Shown here in pieces: positions 51,792 to 61,164 of a stretch of 64,000 bases of DNA. The stretch's first letter is position 1, and each line of letters starts with the position of its first letter. The DNA is from SMYC01 sp965197495 (GTDB taxonomy: Bacteria > Acidobacteriota > Vicinamibacteria > Marinacidobacterales > SMYC01): positions 7,378,001 to 7,442,000 of the forward strand of contig OZ240210.1 of NCBI GenBank assembly GCA_965197495.1, read 5' to 3'. The translations under genes were made by a program, and so were the position numbers. The notes under the pieces are model-generated. The model was not told where the DNA came from, did no database searches, and was given only the letters and a program-made list of their open reading frames with translations.

Positions 51792-52817
51792 ATGAGCACC
51801 CAACGACTTAGACGCTTCAGCTTTGGATTCTTGCTCGCTCTGGTTGCCACCGCCATCGGCTGTGGCAGTGGCAACAGCAATAGCGGCGGCGGTACGAGTG
51901 CCACCGTCACGATTTCGGCGCCGGGCATCGTCAGCCCGAACACAACTTCCCCGATTGGAGATAATCCTCCGACGCTTACCGTAAGCAACGCCACCGCGAG
52001 CAACGGAAGCGCAGTCAACTATACTTTTCAGGTCGCGACCGACCAAGCCTTCACAAGCGTCCTCCGTCAAACCGACGGCATCGCTCAAGGGTCGGGTCAA
52101 ACCAGCTGGACGCTCGGCTCCGCGCTCGGCCTCGGCACCTACTTTTGGAGAGCGCGCGGCGCCTCGGGCAGCACCGTCGGCGCATGGTCTGTCGTCGCGC
52201 AGTTCGTGCTCGGTACGGGGGCGGGCACCGGTCCTGGCGAGACCGTCGTGGTCACCGACGCTCTGACAAACGGCATGACGGTCGGCCAGCAATTCGGCGG
52301 CGGCTTTACGCCGGACGGGTGGCGCGTCAACACCAACGGCGACTTCATTCGCTACGAAATTCCCACCGTCACGAACGGCTATGTGGAATGGCAGAACGTG
52401 GGCCTCACACCGCGCAGTGCCAACGACGCCTCCCACATGCTGATGGGCATGTGGGACCCTTCGGCGGGAGGGTTCCGTTCGAACCCGTTCCGCGTCCACG
52501 TGCAAAAGCTCTGGAACAATCCGCACAACCCGCCTTTCATGCGATTCCGCTGGATCTCGCAAGGCCGGGAGGAAGAGGCCGGCACCAACTTTACCGACTG
52601 GAACCCGGGCCAGGTTTACACCTTTCGTGTGGACTGGCGCCCGTCCGGCGCCGCCAACCGGGCTCGCGTCTTCCTCGATGGCATGGAGATCATGTCTCTG
52701 GGTTACAACCGCACCTACGCGCCGAATACTCACTTCATCGAGCTCGGCATCGGCGAACGCGGCGAATCGGTTATCGACGCCATCTATAGCAACTTAATCA
52801 TCGTGCGCCGGAACTAG
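51792..52817 (+). CDS. Lipoprotein with FnIII-like and LamG-like domains (paralog 1)
   Basis: The 341-residue lipoprotein has a signal with lipobox TAIGC (Cys about 24), followed by a Gly/Ser/Asn linker. Residues about 35-135 form a beta-sandwich of FnIII type (VTISAPGIVSPN, TYFWRARGASGSTVGAWS). Residues about 150-340 look like a laminin-G/concanavalin-type jelly roll (WDPSAGGFRSNPFRVHVQKL, FRVDWRPSGAANRARVFLDGMEIM, ELGIGERGESVIDAIYSN). Such pairs often bind or modify carbohydrates. It starts at the ATG at 51792, and its paralog follows 22 bp later. Divergent from the glycan operon. Confidence 0.75.
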   Translation: MSTQRLRRFSFGFLLALVATAIGCGSGNSNSGGGTSATVTISAPGIVSPNTTSPIGDNPPTLTVSNATASNGSAVNYTFQVATDQAFTSVLRQTDGIAQGSGQTSWTLGSALGLGTYFWRARGASGSTVGAWSVVAQFVLGTGAGTGPGETVVVTDALTNGMTVGQQFGGGFTPDGWRVNTNGDFIRYEIPTVTNGYVEWQNVGLTPRSANDASHMLMGMWDPSAGGFRSNPFRVHVQKLWNNPHNPPFMRFRWISQGREEEAGTNFTDWNPGQVYTFRVDWRPSGAANRARVFLDGMEIMSLGYNRTYAPNTHFIELGIGERGESVIDAIYSNLIIVRRN

Positions 52818-52839
52818 TAGTCAACGAGGAGCCAGCATC

Positions 52840-53862
52840 ATGATTCGACAACTGAGCGTTTTCGCGATGCTCGTCGTGGCGGTTTTTTCTCTTTCCGCGT
52901 GCAGCAACAGCGACAGTGGTGGCGGCGGCTCTACCGGAGCAAGCGTCACCATCACGGCGCCCAGCCCGGTGAGTCCGGCGAACGGCGCGCAAGTCTCCGG
53001 CCAAGTCACGCTCACCGTCTCGAACGTGCAAGTCACAGGTGGGAGCGGCGTCGCGACGTACACGTTCCAAATCGCCTCCGACAACGCGTTCGCCGCCATC
53101 GTCGCCCAGGCGAGCAACATTCCCCAGGGTTCCGGTCAGACGTCTTGGACGGCTGACTCGGAGCTCGCCAGCGGACAGTTCTTCTGGCGCGCCCGAGCGA
53201 GCGTGGGGACGACCACCGGCGCTTTCTCGAGCGTAGGGAATTTTTCGTTCCAGGGCGGGGCGAGTACGCGGGGAAGCACCGATCAAGTGCTGCTTTTCGA
53301 TCCTCTCACCGGCGGCTCGAGCTTGGGCGATATCGGCGGCGGTGAGTTGACGCCAGAAGGTTGGAAAGTCATCGCGAGCTCGAACTTCATCGTCTACGAC
53401 ATGCAGACGATCGAGTCCGGCTTTCTCGAGTTCGACATCTCCGGTCTCGACATCCGTAACCCGACGCGCGACCCCCGGCATTTGTTCTTCATGTGGGATC
53501 CCAGCCTCGGAAGCAACATGACGAGCAACCGCTTTCGCGTCAGCTTGCAGAAGCTCGACGGCCGGAGCTCCATCAACGACCGATGGCTCCGACTGCGTTT
53601 CATCACCCAGGGCCGTCAAATCGATGAAGGAAGCACTTTCCGCAGCTGGGAAGTCGAGAACACCTACCGCATCCGCCTGGAGTGGGGACGCGAAGGAGAG
53701 GCTCTTGTCTGCCGTCTGTTCATCGACGATCGCCAGATCTTCTTCTTCCACTATCCACGCGCCTACAACCCGGTGACCCACCGAATAGAGCTAGGAGCGG
53801 CCGGCCGCGCCGAAACACCGGAAGGCGCGGTCTACTCCAACGTCGCCATCGGAACGCGCTAA
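52840..53862 (+). CDS. Lipoprotein with FnIII-like and LamG-like domains (paralog 2)
   Basis: This 340-residue tandem paralog of the preceding gene has lipobox LSAC (Cys about 21). The same architecture holds: SVTITAPSPVSPANGAQVSG, GQFFWRARASVGTTTGAFSS, then MWDPSLGSNMTSNRFRVSLQKL, IRLEWGREGEALVCRLFIDDRQI, HRIELGAAGRAETPEGAVYSN. Catalytic glutamates of GH16 enzymes are not evident, so a binding or structural role is more likely. Start ATG at 52840 with GAGGAG upstream. Confidence 0.75.
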   Translation: MIRQLSVFAMLVVAVFSLSACSNSDSGGGGSTGASVTITAPSPVSPANGAQVSGQVTLTVSNVQVTGGSGVATYTFQIASDNAFAAIVAQASNIPQGSGQTSWTADSELASGQFFWRARASVGTTTGAFSSVGNFSFQGGASTRGSTDQVLLFDPLTGGSSLGDIGGGELTPEGWKVIASSNFIVYDMQTIESGFLEFDISGLDIRNPTRDPRHLFFMWDPSLGSNMTSNRFRVSLQKLDGRSSINDRWLRLRFITQGRQIDEGSTFRSWEVENTYRIRLEWGREGEALVCRLFIDDRQIFFFHYPRAYNPVTHRIELGAAGRAETPEGAVYSNVAIGTR

Positions 53863-54127
53863 AAGCTAGAAAGATCTAAAAAAAACAAAAAAGATCAATA
53901 ATAAAAATGCGTAACGCAAAGGCGCAAAGGCGCGAAGACGCAAAGGAAAAAAAAGAAGAAAAGCCTTCCGGCTCGAACTCTTTCGCGTAAGAGGCACGTG
54001 TCGCCGCCTTCGGATTCACAAGGCTCAACGTCCCCGTAGGCCCGAAGGCTCTTTTCTTTTCTTTTCTTTTCTTTTTTTCTTTCTTTGCGCCTTTGCGGCT
54101 TTGCGCCTTTGCGTTACGCTTTTTTAT

Positions 54128-55846
54128 GCCTCTCCTGCCATTTCAGTGGATCCTCTCGAGGGTGAGACCGCCACAGTTTAGGTAGACGAGACTGATGAGA
54201 GCTTCGGCAGAGTGGAGTCCAAAGCTGCGGTGGCTCAGCAGCCGGATTTTGTTGTTCATTCCTTCGAGTCGGCCGTTGCTGAGTCTCCACGTGACCCACG
54301 CGATGACGCCATCGAAGTGGCTGCGGATCATCTTCGCCGCGCGTTTGACGGGCTCTATCCTCGAGCTCATAGCGCGCCGCAGCCATCCTCGGAGAAACTT
54401 CTTGGCCCATGTCTCGGTTTTGTAGGTGTAGAGGTCCATGAAGTCGTCGCGCAGAAGCATGGCGCGGTAGAGGCGACGATTAGCTCGCACCTGCTCGCGG
54501 AGCACCCGTTTGTCTTTCGCGCTGCGGTTGTGTTTGGCCTTGAGAAGGGGAAACTTGGTGTTCTTGAGGTTGCGTTGGGTAGTCCCTTTGAGCTCGCGCA
54601 CCAGCTCGCGCCGGGTCTTATCCACGGCCTCGTTCAGATGCTTGACGATGTGGAAGCGGTCAAAGATCACCCGTGCCTGAGGAGCCTTTTTGCCGACGAC
54701 AGTTATGTACGGCTCCCACATGTCCATGCTGACCGCTTCGAGCTCCGCGGCTCTTTGTGGTCCGAGCTTGCGGAAAAACCGCAGCAGCGTCTTGGCCTTG
54801 CGCTCCTTTCCCGCCCAGACGACCCGGCCGCTGAGATGGTCTATTACCACTGTTAAGTACTTGTGGCGTTTGCGGTAGCTGATCTCGTCCATCCCAATCA
54901 CCCGCAATCCATCGAGCTCGCGCCGCTCATCCCGCTGCTCGGCAACCACTCGCTGGATGATCCGTCGCACCGAACGCCACGTCACTCGGAAATAGTTCGC
55001 TACGGCGCTGACGTCCGTCCTCTGTGCCAGCCACGCTACCTCTTGTTCGAAGCTTTTGGTAAAGCGGCTTCCCTTGTCGGCCCAAGGCACCTTTTCTCTG
55101 GCCACTCCACACCGCCGACATACCACTCGTCGGATCGAGTAGCGAAGATAGGTCCGGACTCCGAACAGGTCCAAGTGCCGCCAGTAGCGATTGTAGCGAT
55201 CTTTGTTCTTGCGGACCTTTCGTCCGCAAATCCCGCACAGAGGCTTCCTCCTCCGTGGTACTACATCCACCACCACTCTGGCTTTGTCCGCCTGGAAGTG
55301 GAAACCTCGGACCCACAGGCCTTGCAATCCGATGAGCTTGTTGACTAACGTAGTAACGCGCATCGCGGGAACGCTCTTTTCTCTTTCGGAAAAAAAGATC
55401 CTAGCGTTCTCGCCGATGCGCATCTACACATGGCTTACCCTCTCAACCCACGGGCCTCACCAAATGCCACTGCCCCTCAGCGGGAGACGAGGCTGTGGGA
55501 AACGCCCCCACGGTTCTGGTCGTTCAGACCTTGCTCACGACTGAGTTCTCTTCGAAGCCTGGAAGGGCGTTTTCCATAGCCTCCACTAATCGAGCCCCCC
55601 CTTCCTTATTCCATATGAATTAATCTTTCTTGTATATATACCAGGAGGGGCCTGTGGGCGCTCGTGGGAAACGCGAAGCGTTTTCCAAGCGATTGTGGAA
55701 AACGCCGCTCCACGTTTGTACGTGCTCACAACCTTTCCCTAAACGCCTCTCTCGCCCGGAGTTTCCGGCGTTTTCCACAATCGCGGCAGCGTCCATAGGC
55801 CATGCCCTCCAACACAAATCAGATCCCCCGAAACGACAGGAGAACC
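54128..55846 (-). mobile_element. ISL3-family element, copy E (complete)
   Basis: The complete 1719 bp element is nearly identical to copy D (36047-37765). The perfect 8-bp target duplication TTTTTTAT lies at 54120-54127 and 55847-55854. It sits in the right arm of a long inverted repeat. Inverted termini are as in copy D. Confidence 0.95.
54143..55423 (-). CDS. ISL3-family transposase
   Basis: The 426-residue DDE transposase differs from the copy at 36.1 kb by only a few substitutions (for example CGVAREK for CGVVREK and TTQRNL for TARRNL). The zinc-finger CxxC pairs, HTH and DDE motifs (MDEISYRK, FDRFHIVKH, NGRLEGMNN) are intact. The second Met (MRVTTLVNKL, residue 22) may be the actual start. 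Confidence 0.93.
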   Translation of the reverse strand: MRIGENARIFFSEREKSVPAMRVTTLVNKLIGLQGLWVRGFHFQADKARVVVDVVPRRRKPLCGICGRKVRKNKDRYNRYWRHLDLFGVRTYLRYSIRRVVCRRCGVAREKVPWADKGSRFTKSFEQEVAWLAQRTDVSAVANYFRVTWRSVRRIIQRVVAEQRDERRELDGLRVIGMDEISYRKRHKYLTVVIDHLSGRVVWAGKERKAKTLLRFFRKLGPQRAAELEAVSMDMWEPYITVVGKKAPQARVIFDRFHIVKHLNEAVDKTRRELVRELKGTTQRNLKNTKFPLLKAKHNRSAKDKRVLREQVRANRRLYRAMLLRDDFMDLYTYKTETWAKKFLRGWLRRAMSSRIEPVKRAAKMIRSHFDGVIAWVTWRLSNGRLEGMNNKIRLLSHRSFGLHSAEALISLVYLNCGGLTLERIH

Positions 55847-55946
55847 TTTTTTATTATTGATCCTTTTTGTCTTTATTTTTCTCCCCCAGCACTTCGCGGA
55901 TCGCGTATGTTGTCTGATTCTGGAGCGCGATCGTCGAATCTACCGG

Positions 55947-56951
55947 TTAATCACCGCTGAGGATTTCGCGGATGGCATAAGATGGGCGCGTGCGGCTTTC
56001 TTGATTCAGTCTGACCAGAAGCTCCCCGACTAGGCCCAGGCTCACGAGTTGTAGGCCACCCAGCATCAACAAGCTTGCCAGCAACAAGAGTGGGCGTCCA
56101 CCAATCGGCTGTCCCAGCCCGAACTTGACCCAGGTCAAATAAGCTCCGAAGGAGACACCCACGAGGCCCATCAGAAGGCCTGCGGAGCCGAAGATTTGGA
56201 GGGGGCGGCTCGAATAGCTTAGAAGAAACTTTACGGTCATCAAGTCTAGGATCACGCGGAAGGTTCGGGATATACCGTATTTCGACTCACCCTGGCTTCG
56301 CGGGCGGTGGCCGACGACGACTTCGTCGATCGAGACACCGATGCTGCTCGCGACGGCGGGAATGAAGCGGTGCATCTCGCCATAAAGATGTAGGTTCTTG
56401 ACAACGTCCGAGCGGAACGCTTTGAGCGTGCAGCCGTAGTCGTGCAGACGCACGCCCGTCGTGACCGAGATCAACCAATTGGCGATCGTCGATGGCAGGA
56501 TGCGTGACACGAACGGGTCTTTCCGATCCTTCCGCCAACCGCACACGATGTCGAAGCCTGCGTCAAGCCTCTCAGCTAAACGAGGGATATCCGCGGGCTC
56601 GTTTTGTAGATCCGCATCGAGGGTCACGATGACCGGCGCGCGCGCTTCAGCAAAGCCGGCGGCGAGAGCCGCTGTTTGCCCGAAATTTTTTCGGAAACGG
56701 ACGACCCGAACTCGTGAATCCTTATGATGTAGCGCGCTCAACAGCGCAAAGCTCGCATCCGTGCTGCCGTCATCGATGAACACGATCTCGTAAGCGCGCC
56801 CATAGGGCTCGAGCACTTCGGTGATCTCGCGATAGAGATTCGGTAGGTTCCCCTCTTCGTTATAGACCGGGATGACGAGAGAAATCTCAGGCATGGTCAC
56901 GGGTTTCGACGCGTGGGTGGACGGCGTTCGCGTCTCCGTCTCGGAAGTCAT
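55947..56951 (-). CDS. GT2 glycosyltransferase (dolichol-phosphate-mannose-synthase-like)
   Basis: The 334-residue family 2 glycosyltransferase has the nucleotide-binding VIPVYNEEGNLPNL, DDGSTDASF, DADLQNEPADIP (the DxD equivalent) and HRPRSQGESKYG, with two C-terminal TMs (LQIFGSAGLLMGLVGVSFGAYL, LLLLASLLMLGGLQLVSLGLVGELL). It resembles ArnC/GtrB enzymes that transfer a sugar to undecaprenyl phosphate at the inner membrane. The ATG at 56951 is used; the ATG at 56894 (MPEISLVIPVYN) is an equally plausible start. Divergent from gatC. Confidence 0.9.
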   Translation of the reverse strand: MTSETETRTPSTHASKPVTMPEISLVIPVYNEEGNLPNLYREITEVLEPYGRAYEIVFIDDGSTDASFALLSALHHKDSRVRVVRFRKNFGQTAALAAGFAEARAPVIVTLDADLQNEPADIPRLAERLDAGFDIVCGWRKDRKDPFVSRILPSTIANWLISVTTGVRLHDYGCTLKAFRSDVVKNLHLYGEMHRFIPAVASSIGVSIDEVVVGHRPRSQGESKYGISRTFRVILDLMTVKFLLSYSSRPLQIFGSAGLLMGLVGVSFGAYLTWVKFGLGQPIGGRPLLLLASLLMLGGLQLVSLGLVGELLVRLNQESRTRPSYAIREILSGD

Positions 56952-56987
56952 AGCGAAAGTATATACTAGCGCTCCACAGGAGTAAGT

Positions 56988-57296
56988 ATGGACAAGCTCG
57001 ACGATCGCGAAGTGCGGAAGCTCGCCGAGCTCGCGCATCTAGCTCTCTCGGACGAGGAGCGCGCGGGCTTTCGAGGGCAGCTCGAGGCATTCCTGGGCTA
57101 CGCCGAGCGCATCCAAGCGCTCGACACTGAGGGTGTCGGGGTCGAACCGACGTCCAGAGCACTTCTCGAAGCCGGGCCGGGCGGGAGCCAACTCCGCGAC
57201 GATCGCCCGAGAGAGAGTCTCGACCGAAACGCCGTTCTCGACCAAGCTCCCGACGCGAGCGACGGCTTGTTCAAAGTGCCCAAGGTGCTGCCTTGA
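56988..57296 (+). CDS. gatC: Asp-tRNA(Asn)/Glu-tRNA(Gln) amidotransferase subunit C
   Basis: The 102-residue GatC starts MDKLDDREVRKLAELAHLALSDEE and ends DGLFKVPKVLP, which is the standard family frame. It acts as the belt-like subunit that stabilises GatA in GatCAB. Its TGA overlaps the TTG start of gatA. gatB is not adjacent. Confidence 0.93.
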   Translation: MDKLDDREVRKLAELAHLALSDEERAGFRGQLEAFLGYAERIQALDTEGVGVEPTSRALLEAGPGGSQLRDDRPRESLDRNAVLDQAPDASDGLFKVPKVLP

Positions 57297-58753
57297 CGCT
57301 TTGGCAAGAGACGGTCACTTCCCTGTCGCGAAAGCTTCGAGCCGGCGAGCTCTCTGCGGCAGAGACCACGCGAGCTTTTACGGAGCGCATCGAGAGCATC
57401 GATCCCTCCCTCGGCGCGTTCCTCGAGCCCATGACCGCGGTGGCCACCGAGCGGGCACAGGCACTCGACGCCCTCGACGAGAGTAAACGCGGCCCGCTCC
57501 ACGGCGTTCCCATCGCCGTCAAGGACATCATCTCCGTCGCGGGAAGCCGCTGCACCTGTGGCTCGCGCATTCTCGAGCATTACGTCCCCGTCTATGACGC
57601 CACCGTCATCGAACGTCTGCATGCTGCCGGTGCCGTCGTGCTCGGAAAGACCAACATGGACGAGTTCGCGATGGGCTCGTCGACGGAGAACTCCGCGTTC
57701 CAAACAACGAAGAATCCCTGGAATATCGAGCGTGTCCCCGGCGGCTCGAGTGGCGGCTCTGCAGCCGCGGTGGCGGCCCGCCTTGCACCTGCGGCCCTTG
57801 GAACGGATACAGGGGGCTCTATCCGCCAACCGGCCGCGCTCTGCGGCGTCGTCGGGCTCAAGCCGACTTACGGGCGCGTGTCACGCTACGGTTTGGTGGC
57901 TTTTGCATCCTCGCTCGACCAGATCGGACCCATGAGCCAAACGGTTGAGGACGCCGCTCTTCTTCTCGAAACGCTCGCGGGGGACGACCCGAAAGACGCC
58001 ACCTGCGCCACCCGCCCGGTTCCGAGCTATTCGCGAGAGCTCGACGCCGACGTCGCGAAGCTCCGCCTGGGGATCCCGAAGACCGCGACGAGCGAAGGTA
58101 TCGACGACAGCGTCCGTGCGTGCTTCGACGACGCCGTGCGGCTTTTCGAATCCCTCGGTGTCGAGACCGAAGCCATCGAGCTCCCCTCTGCCGAGCACGC
58201 GGTCGCCTGTTACTATTTGCTCGCCACTGCCGAAGCGAGCTCCAACCTCGCGCGCTACGAAGGGGTGCGCTACGGGCTCCGCAAGGGCGCCGGAAAAGCC
58301 CTTCGCGAGATGATGGCCGAGACGCGGGCGGGAGGGTTCGGGCCCGAGGTCAAACGCCGCATCCTCCTCGGTACCTTCGTTCTCTCCGCGGGCTACTACG
58401 ACGCGTATTACCAGAAGGCGCAGCGCGTTCGGAGCTTGATTGCGAAGGACTTCGAGAACGCTTTCGAGCGCGTCAACGCCGTTCTCATGCCGACGACGCC
58501 GACGCCCGCTTTTCCGATTGGCGACAAAGTCGACGACCCGCTGTCGATGTATCTCACGGACATCTTCACGATCACGGCAAACCTCATCGGCGCCCCGGCA
58601 TTGAGCCTTCCCGCGGGGTTCAGCGAGAACGGTCTACCGGTAGGAGTCCAGCTCGTCGGACGGCATTTCGACGAAGCGACGATCTTGAAGCTCGGACACC
58701 ACTTCCAGCAAAGCTCGGATTTTCACTGCAAAGAGCCCGACCTCCCTCGGTGA
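57293..58753 (+). CDS. gatA: Asp-tRNA(Asn)/Glu-tRNA(Gln) amidotransferase subunit A
   Basis: The 486-residue amidase-signature enzyme has catalytic Lys in PIAVKDIISV (about 75) and the cis-Ser/Ser pair in GGSSGGSAAAVAARLAPAALGTDTGGSIRQPA (about 150-180). Length and C-terminus (PALSLPAGFSENGLPVGVQLVG) fit GatA. It releases ammonia from glutamine for tRNA-dependent amidation. It starts at the TTG at 57293, coupled to gatC. Its 3' end overlaps the convergent permease gene by 31 bp. Confidence 0.95.
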   Translation: MTLWQETVTSLSRKLRAGELSAAETTRAFTERIESIDPSLGAFLEPMTAVATERAQALDALDESKRGPLHGVPIAVKDIISVAGSRCTCGSRILEHYVPVYDATVIERLHAAGAVVLGKTNMDEFAMGSSTENSAFQTTKNPWNIERVPGGSSGGSAAAVAARLAPAALGTDTGGSIRQPAALCGVVGLKPTYGRVSRYGLVAFASSLDQIGPMSQTVEDAALLLETLAGDDPKDATCATRPVPSYSRELDADVAKLRLGIPKTATSEGIDDSVRACFDDAVRLFESLGVETEAIELPSAEHAVACYYLLATAEASSNLARYEGVRYGLRKGAGKALREMMAETRAGGFGPEVKRRILLGTFVLSAGYYDAYYQKAQRVRSLIAKDFENAFERVNAVLMPTTPTPAFPIGDKVDDPLSMYLTDIFTITANLIGAPALSLPAGFSENGLPVGVQLVGRHFDEATILKLGHHFQQSSDFHCKEPDLPR

Positions 58754-60024
58754 ATCCAGACATAGACGGGCACGCCCAACATCAAGAGCAAAAAGCCCCA
58801 ATACACGATTTCCTGACCGGCCCCGGCAATCGCCCATAGAGAAAAGGCGAAGGCGAGAACCGAAACGCCTGAGACTGAGACTGAGAATGACGCGCGTGAA
58901 AGCTTGCGGCGGATCATGAGCTCGGCGAGCGAGCAGAACACGTAAGGCACGAGTGTGTGTAAAGTCGCGAGCAAGATGATGAACGTGAACTGCTCTACAA
59001 GGCTCTTGGAGTAGTTCATTATCAGTAGCACGCTCGCGAGAGCGCTAGAGAACACGAGCCCATGAGCGGGCGTGTCATATTTCGAGATACGGTCGAATAC
59101 TTTCGGAAACAGACCATCGCGTGCGGCAGCGAGAGGTATCTGACCTTGAAGCAGGAGCCAGCCGTTCAAAGCGCCGAAGCAAGAGACGACCGCGCCCGCG
59201 CCCACCGCATATCCCGCCCACGACCCCCACATCGCACGCGCTGCTTCCGCGTAAGGCGCGTTCGATCCCGCCAAATCGGCAGGCGCAATCGTTCCCATCA
59301 CAGAAACGGTGCCGAGGATATAGATCACGGCGGTACCCAGAGTGCCGATGATGGTCGCGCGCGGAATCGTCTTTTCGGGCTCGTGAACGTGCTCGGCCGG
59401 GGTCGTCCCCGACTCGAGTCCGAGAAAAGCCCAAACCGTGAGGGCGACGGTGGCGGTGACGGCGGAGAACGCGGACTGGCCGCTCGGATTGAAAGGCTGG
59501 AAGTTCGAAAGATCCACAAAAAATAACCCGAACAATGCGATCGCGAGGAGCGGGAGCACCTTCAGCACCGTCGTGACGAGCTGTACGACGCCCGCGGTAA
59601 CCACGCCGAGAACGTTGACCCAAGTGAGCCCCCAAATGGTCGCGAGTCCGAGTCCGACCGCGAGAACGGCGTTCGCACCGAGCGCCGGCCAGAAAAGCGT
59701 CATGTAGCTCACGAAGGCCACCGCAATCGCGGCATTCGTCGTCCAAATGGAGATCCAATAGCCCCACGCGACAAGAAACCCCGCGAAGTCCCCGAATGCC
59801 TCGCGGGTATAGACGTAGGGGCCGCCCGATTTCCGAACGAGGCGCGAGAGTCGAGAGAAGACGAGTGCCAAGAGCGTGGCGCCGACGGCGGAGACGAGCC
59901 AGCCGACGATGCTGATACCGCCAAAAGTCCCGAGCGATGCAGGAAGAAGAAAGATGCCGGAGCCGATCATGTTGCCGACGACGAGCGCGGTCACCATCCA
60001 CATGCCGAGCTTGCGCGTTGCCAT
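58723..60024 (-). CDS. APC-family amino acid permease
   Basis: The 433-residue transporter has about 12 TMs. The family opening is ATRKLGMWMVTALVVGNMIGSGIFLLP (TM1 with the GSG break), followed by GGPYVYTREAFGDFAGFLVAWGYWIS and a later GLESGTTPAEHVHEPEKTIPRA. It resembles the YjeM/AdiC/arginine-agmatine-like group; the substrate is not certain. The ATG at 60024 is preferred; a TTG at 60057 would overlap thiL. Intact. Confidence 0.88.
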   Translation of the reverse strand: MATRKLGMWMVTALVVGNMIGSGIFLLPASLGTFGGISIVGWLVSAVGATLLALVFSRLSRLVRKSGGPYVYTREAFGDFAGFLVAWGYWISIWTTNAAIAVAFVSYMTLFWPALGANAVLAVGLGLATIWGLTWVNVLGVVTAGVVQLVTTVLKVLPLLAIALFGLFFVDLSNFQPFNPSGQSAFSAVTATVALTVWAFLGLESGTTPAEHVHEPEKTIPRATIIGTLGTAVIYILGTVSVMGTIAPADLAGSNAPYAEAARAMWGSWAGYAVGAGAVVSCFGALNGWLLLQGQIPLAAARDGLFPKVFDRISKYDTPAHGLVFSSALASVLLIMNYSKSLVEQFTFIILLATLHTLVPYVFCSLAELMIRRKLSRASFSVSVSGVSVLAFAFSLWAIAGAGQEIVYWGFLLLMLGVPVYVWIHRGRSGSLQ

Positions 60025-60026
60025 GG

Positions 60027-61109
60027 TCAGCTTCGTCTCTCTTGAAAGTGATCCCAACCGCTCGTGCGCAGCGGCTCTACCGATCCGTCGCGCCGCACGA
60101 GCTCGACAGCGTCACCATCCGACGTCATTTCACCGATACGCGTGATCGCTATGTCGCTGGTATCCCGAAACGCTTCGATGGCGGACGCATCGCGCGCGGT
60201 GAAGAGGAGCTCGTAATCCTCGCCGCCCGAGAGAGCGGCGTATACGGGGTCGCGGCCGAGCTGCCGTTCCCACGCCAGCGCGCCGGGCGCCAAAGGAAGC
60301 GCCTGTTCTTCGATGCGCGCGCCGGTGCCGCTCGCGCGGCACAAGCGATGCAAATCGATACTCAACCCGTCCGACACATCGATGCAAGCGGTGGCGAGGT
60401 CGCGCGCTCTGAGCTCTCTTCCGAGCGGGAGGCGCGGCTCCGGGTCGAGATGCGCCCGAATACAGGGCTCGGCGAGCGGAAGCGGCCCCTCGCGCAGCGC
60501 GTACGGCCCTGCAGCCGGCCAAGCCGGCCAAGCCGGAAAGACAAGACCTCCCGAGGGTGACAAAGCCACGCCTTGCTGCAAAAGCCAGAGGCCCACGGCA
60601 CTCGCCCCAATCTTGCCCGAGACGTAAATCGCGTCGCCCGCGCGGGCGCCTCCGCGACGGAGCGTCTTGCCGGCCTCGGTATGACCAAAAACCGTGACAT
60701 CAACGACCGCAGGCCCATCGGAGCGCGCCAGGTTGCCGCCCACAAGGCCCATCCCGAGCTCTCCGCAGCGCTCCGCGGCACCGTCAACGATCTGCCATAG
60801 GGTTTCCACCTCGATGTCACCGGAAACACACAAAGAAAGAAGCACCCCGAGCGCTAGGCCCCCCATCGCGGCGATATCGCTAGCGCTGACCGCAACGGCC
60901 TTCCGTCCAAGAAAAAGTGGCGGCGTCGTCTCCCACAAGAAGTGCGTGCCTTCAACAAGCGTATCAACGGTAAGAAGCACGAGCTCACCATCCGGCACAG
61001 AAACCGCAGCCGCGTCATCCCCAATCCCAATAGAAACGTGCTCGGAAGGTGGAACCCGATTCTGAAGCTCCCTGAGAAAAGCGTCTTCCCCAAACGCGGC
61101 AAGCTTCAT
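60027..61109 (-). CDS. thiL: Thiamine-monophosphate kinase
   Basis: The 360-residue ThiL belongs to the AIR-synthase/PurM-like ATPase fold. Motifs: SIGIGDDAAAV, LTVDTLVEGTHF, VAVSASDIAAMGG, CIDVSDGLSIDLHRL and SGGEDYELLFTA. It phosphorylates thiamine-P to thiamine-PP in the cytoplasm. The ATG at 61109 (MKLAAFGEDAFLREL) is chosen over the upstream frame, which contains tandem-repeat DNA. An unusual Pro/Ala/Trp insertion (VFPAWPAWPAAG, about 210-222) comes from a tandem GGCCAAGCC repeat at about 60515-60540. Otherwise normal. Confidence 0.93.
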   Translation of the reverse strand: MKLAAFGEDAFLRELQNRVPPSEHVSIGIGDDAAAVSVPDGELVLLTVDTLVEGTHFLWETTPPLFLGRKAVAVSASDIAAMGGLALGVLLSLCVSGDIEVETLWQIVDGAAERCGELGMGLVGGNLARSDGPAVVDVTVFGHTEAGKTLRRGGARAGDAIYVSGKIGASAVGLWLLQQGVALSPSGGLVFPAWPAWPAAGPYALREGPLPLAEPCIRAHLDPEPRLPLGRELRARDLATACIDVSDGLSIDLHRLCRASGTGARIEEQALPLAPGALAWERQLGRDPVYAALSGGEDYELLFTARDASAIEAFRDTSDIAITRIGEMTSDGDAVELVRRDGSVEPLRTSGWDHFQERRS

Positions 61110-61119
61110 AGAACAGCGA

Positions 61120-61160
61120 CGGAATGCCGAATGCTGAATGCTGAATCCTGAATGCTGAAA
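61120..61160. repeat. Tandem repeat of GAATGCTG units
   Basis: About four degenerate copies of the 8-9 bp unit GAATGCTGA lie just upstream of thiL, before the likely terminator T-run of the 6S RNA. Microsatellites of this kind change length by slippage and might affect thiL expression. Confidence 0.7.
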
Positions 61161-61164
61161 AAAG

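Larger units (their letters stand above)
53881..55880. repeat. Long inverted repeat with GCGCAAAGG units, split by ISL3 copy E
   Basis: The left arm starts near 53881 (ACAAAAAAGATCAATAATAAAAATGCGTAACGC) and goes on with degenerate CGCAAAGGCG units to about 53960. The right arm is its near-complement: 54065-54119, continuing at 55847-55880 beyond the inserted ISL3 element (TTTTTTATTATTGATCCTTTTTGTC). Without the IS it would be about 280 bp with ~80 bp arms. It lies between convergent genes (lipoprotein and glycosyltransferase) and could serve as a bidirectional terminator or be a MITE/REP-like mobile repeat. Confidence 0.75.

Noticed and set aside
53909..54119. CGCAAAGGCG direct units considered as a CRISPR array.
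   Set aside because: There are no spacers; the units are contiguous, degenerate and arranged as the two arms of a palindrome.
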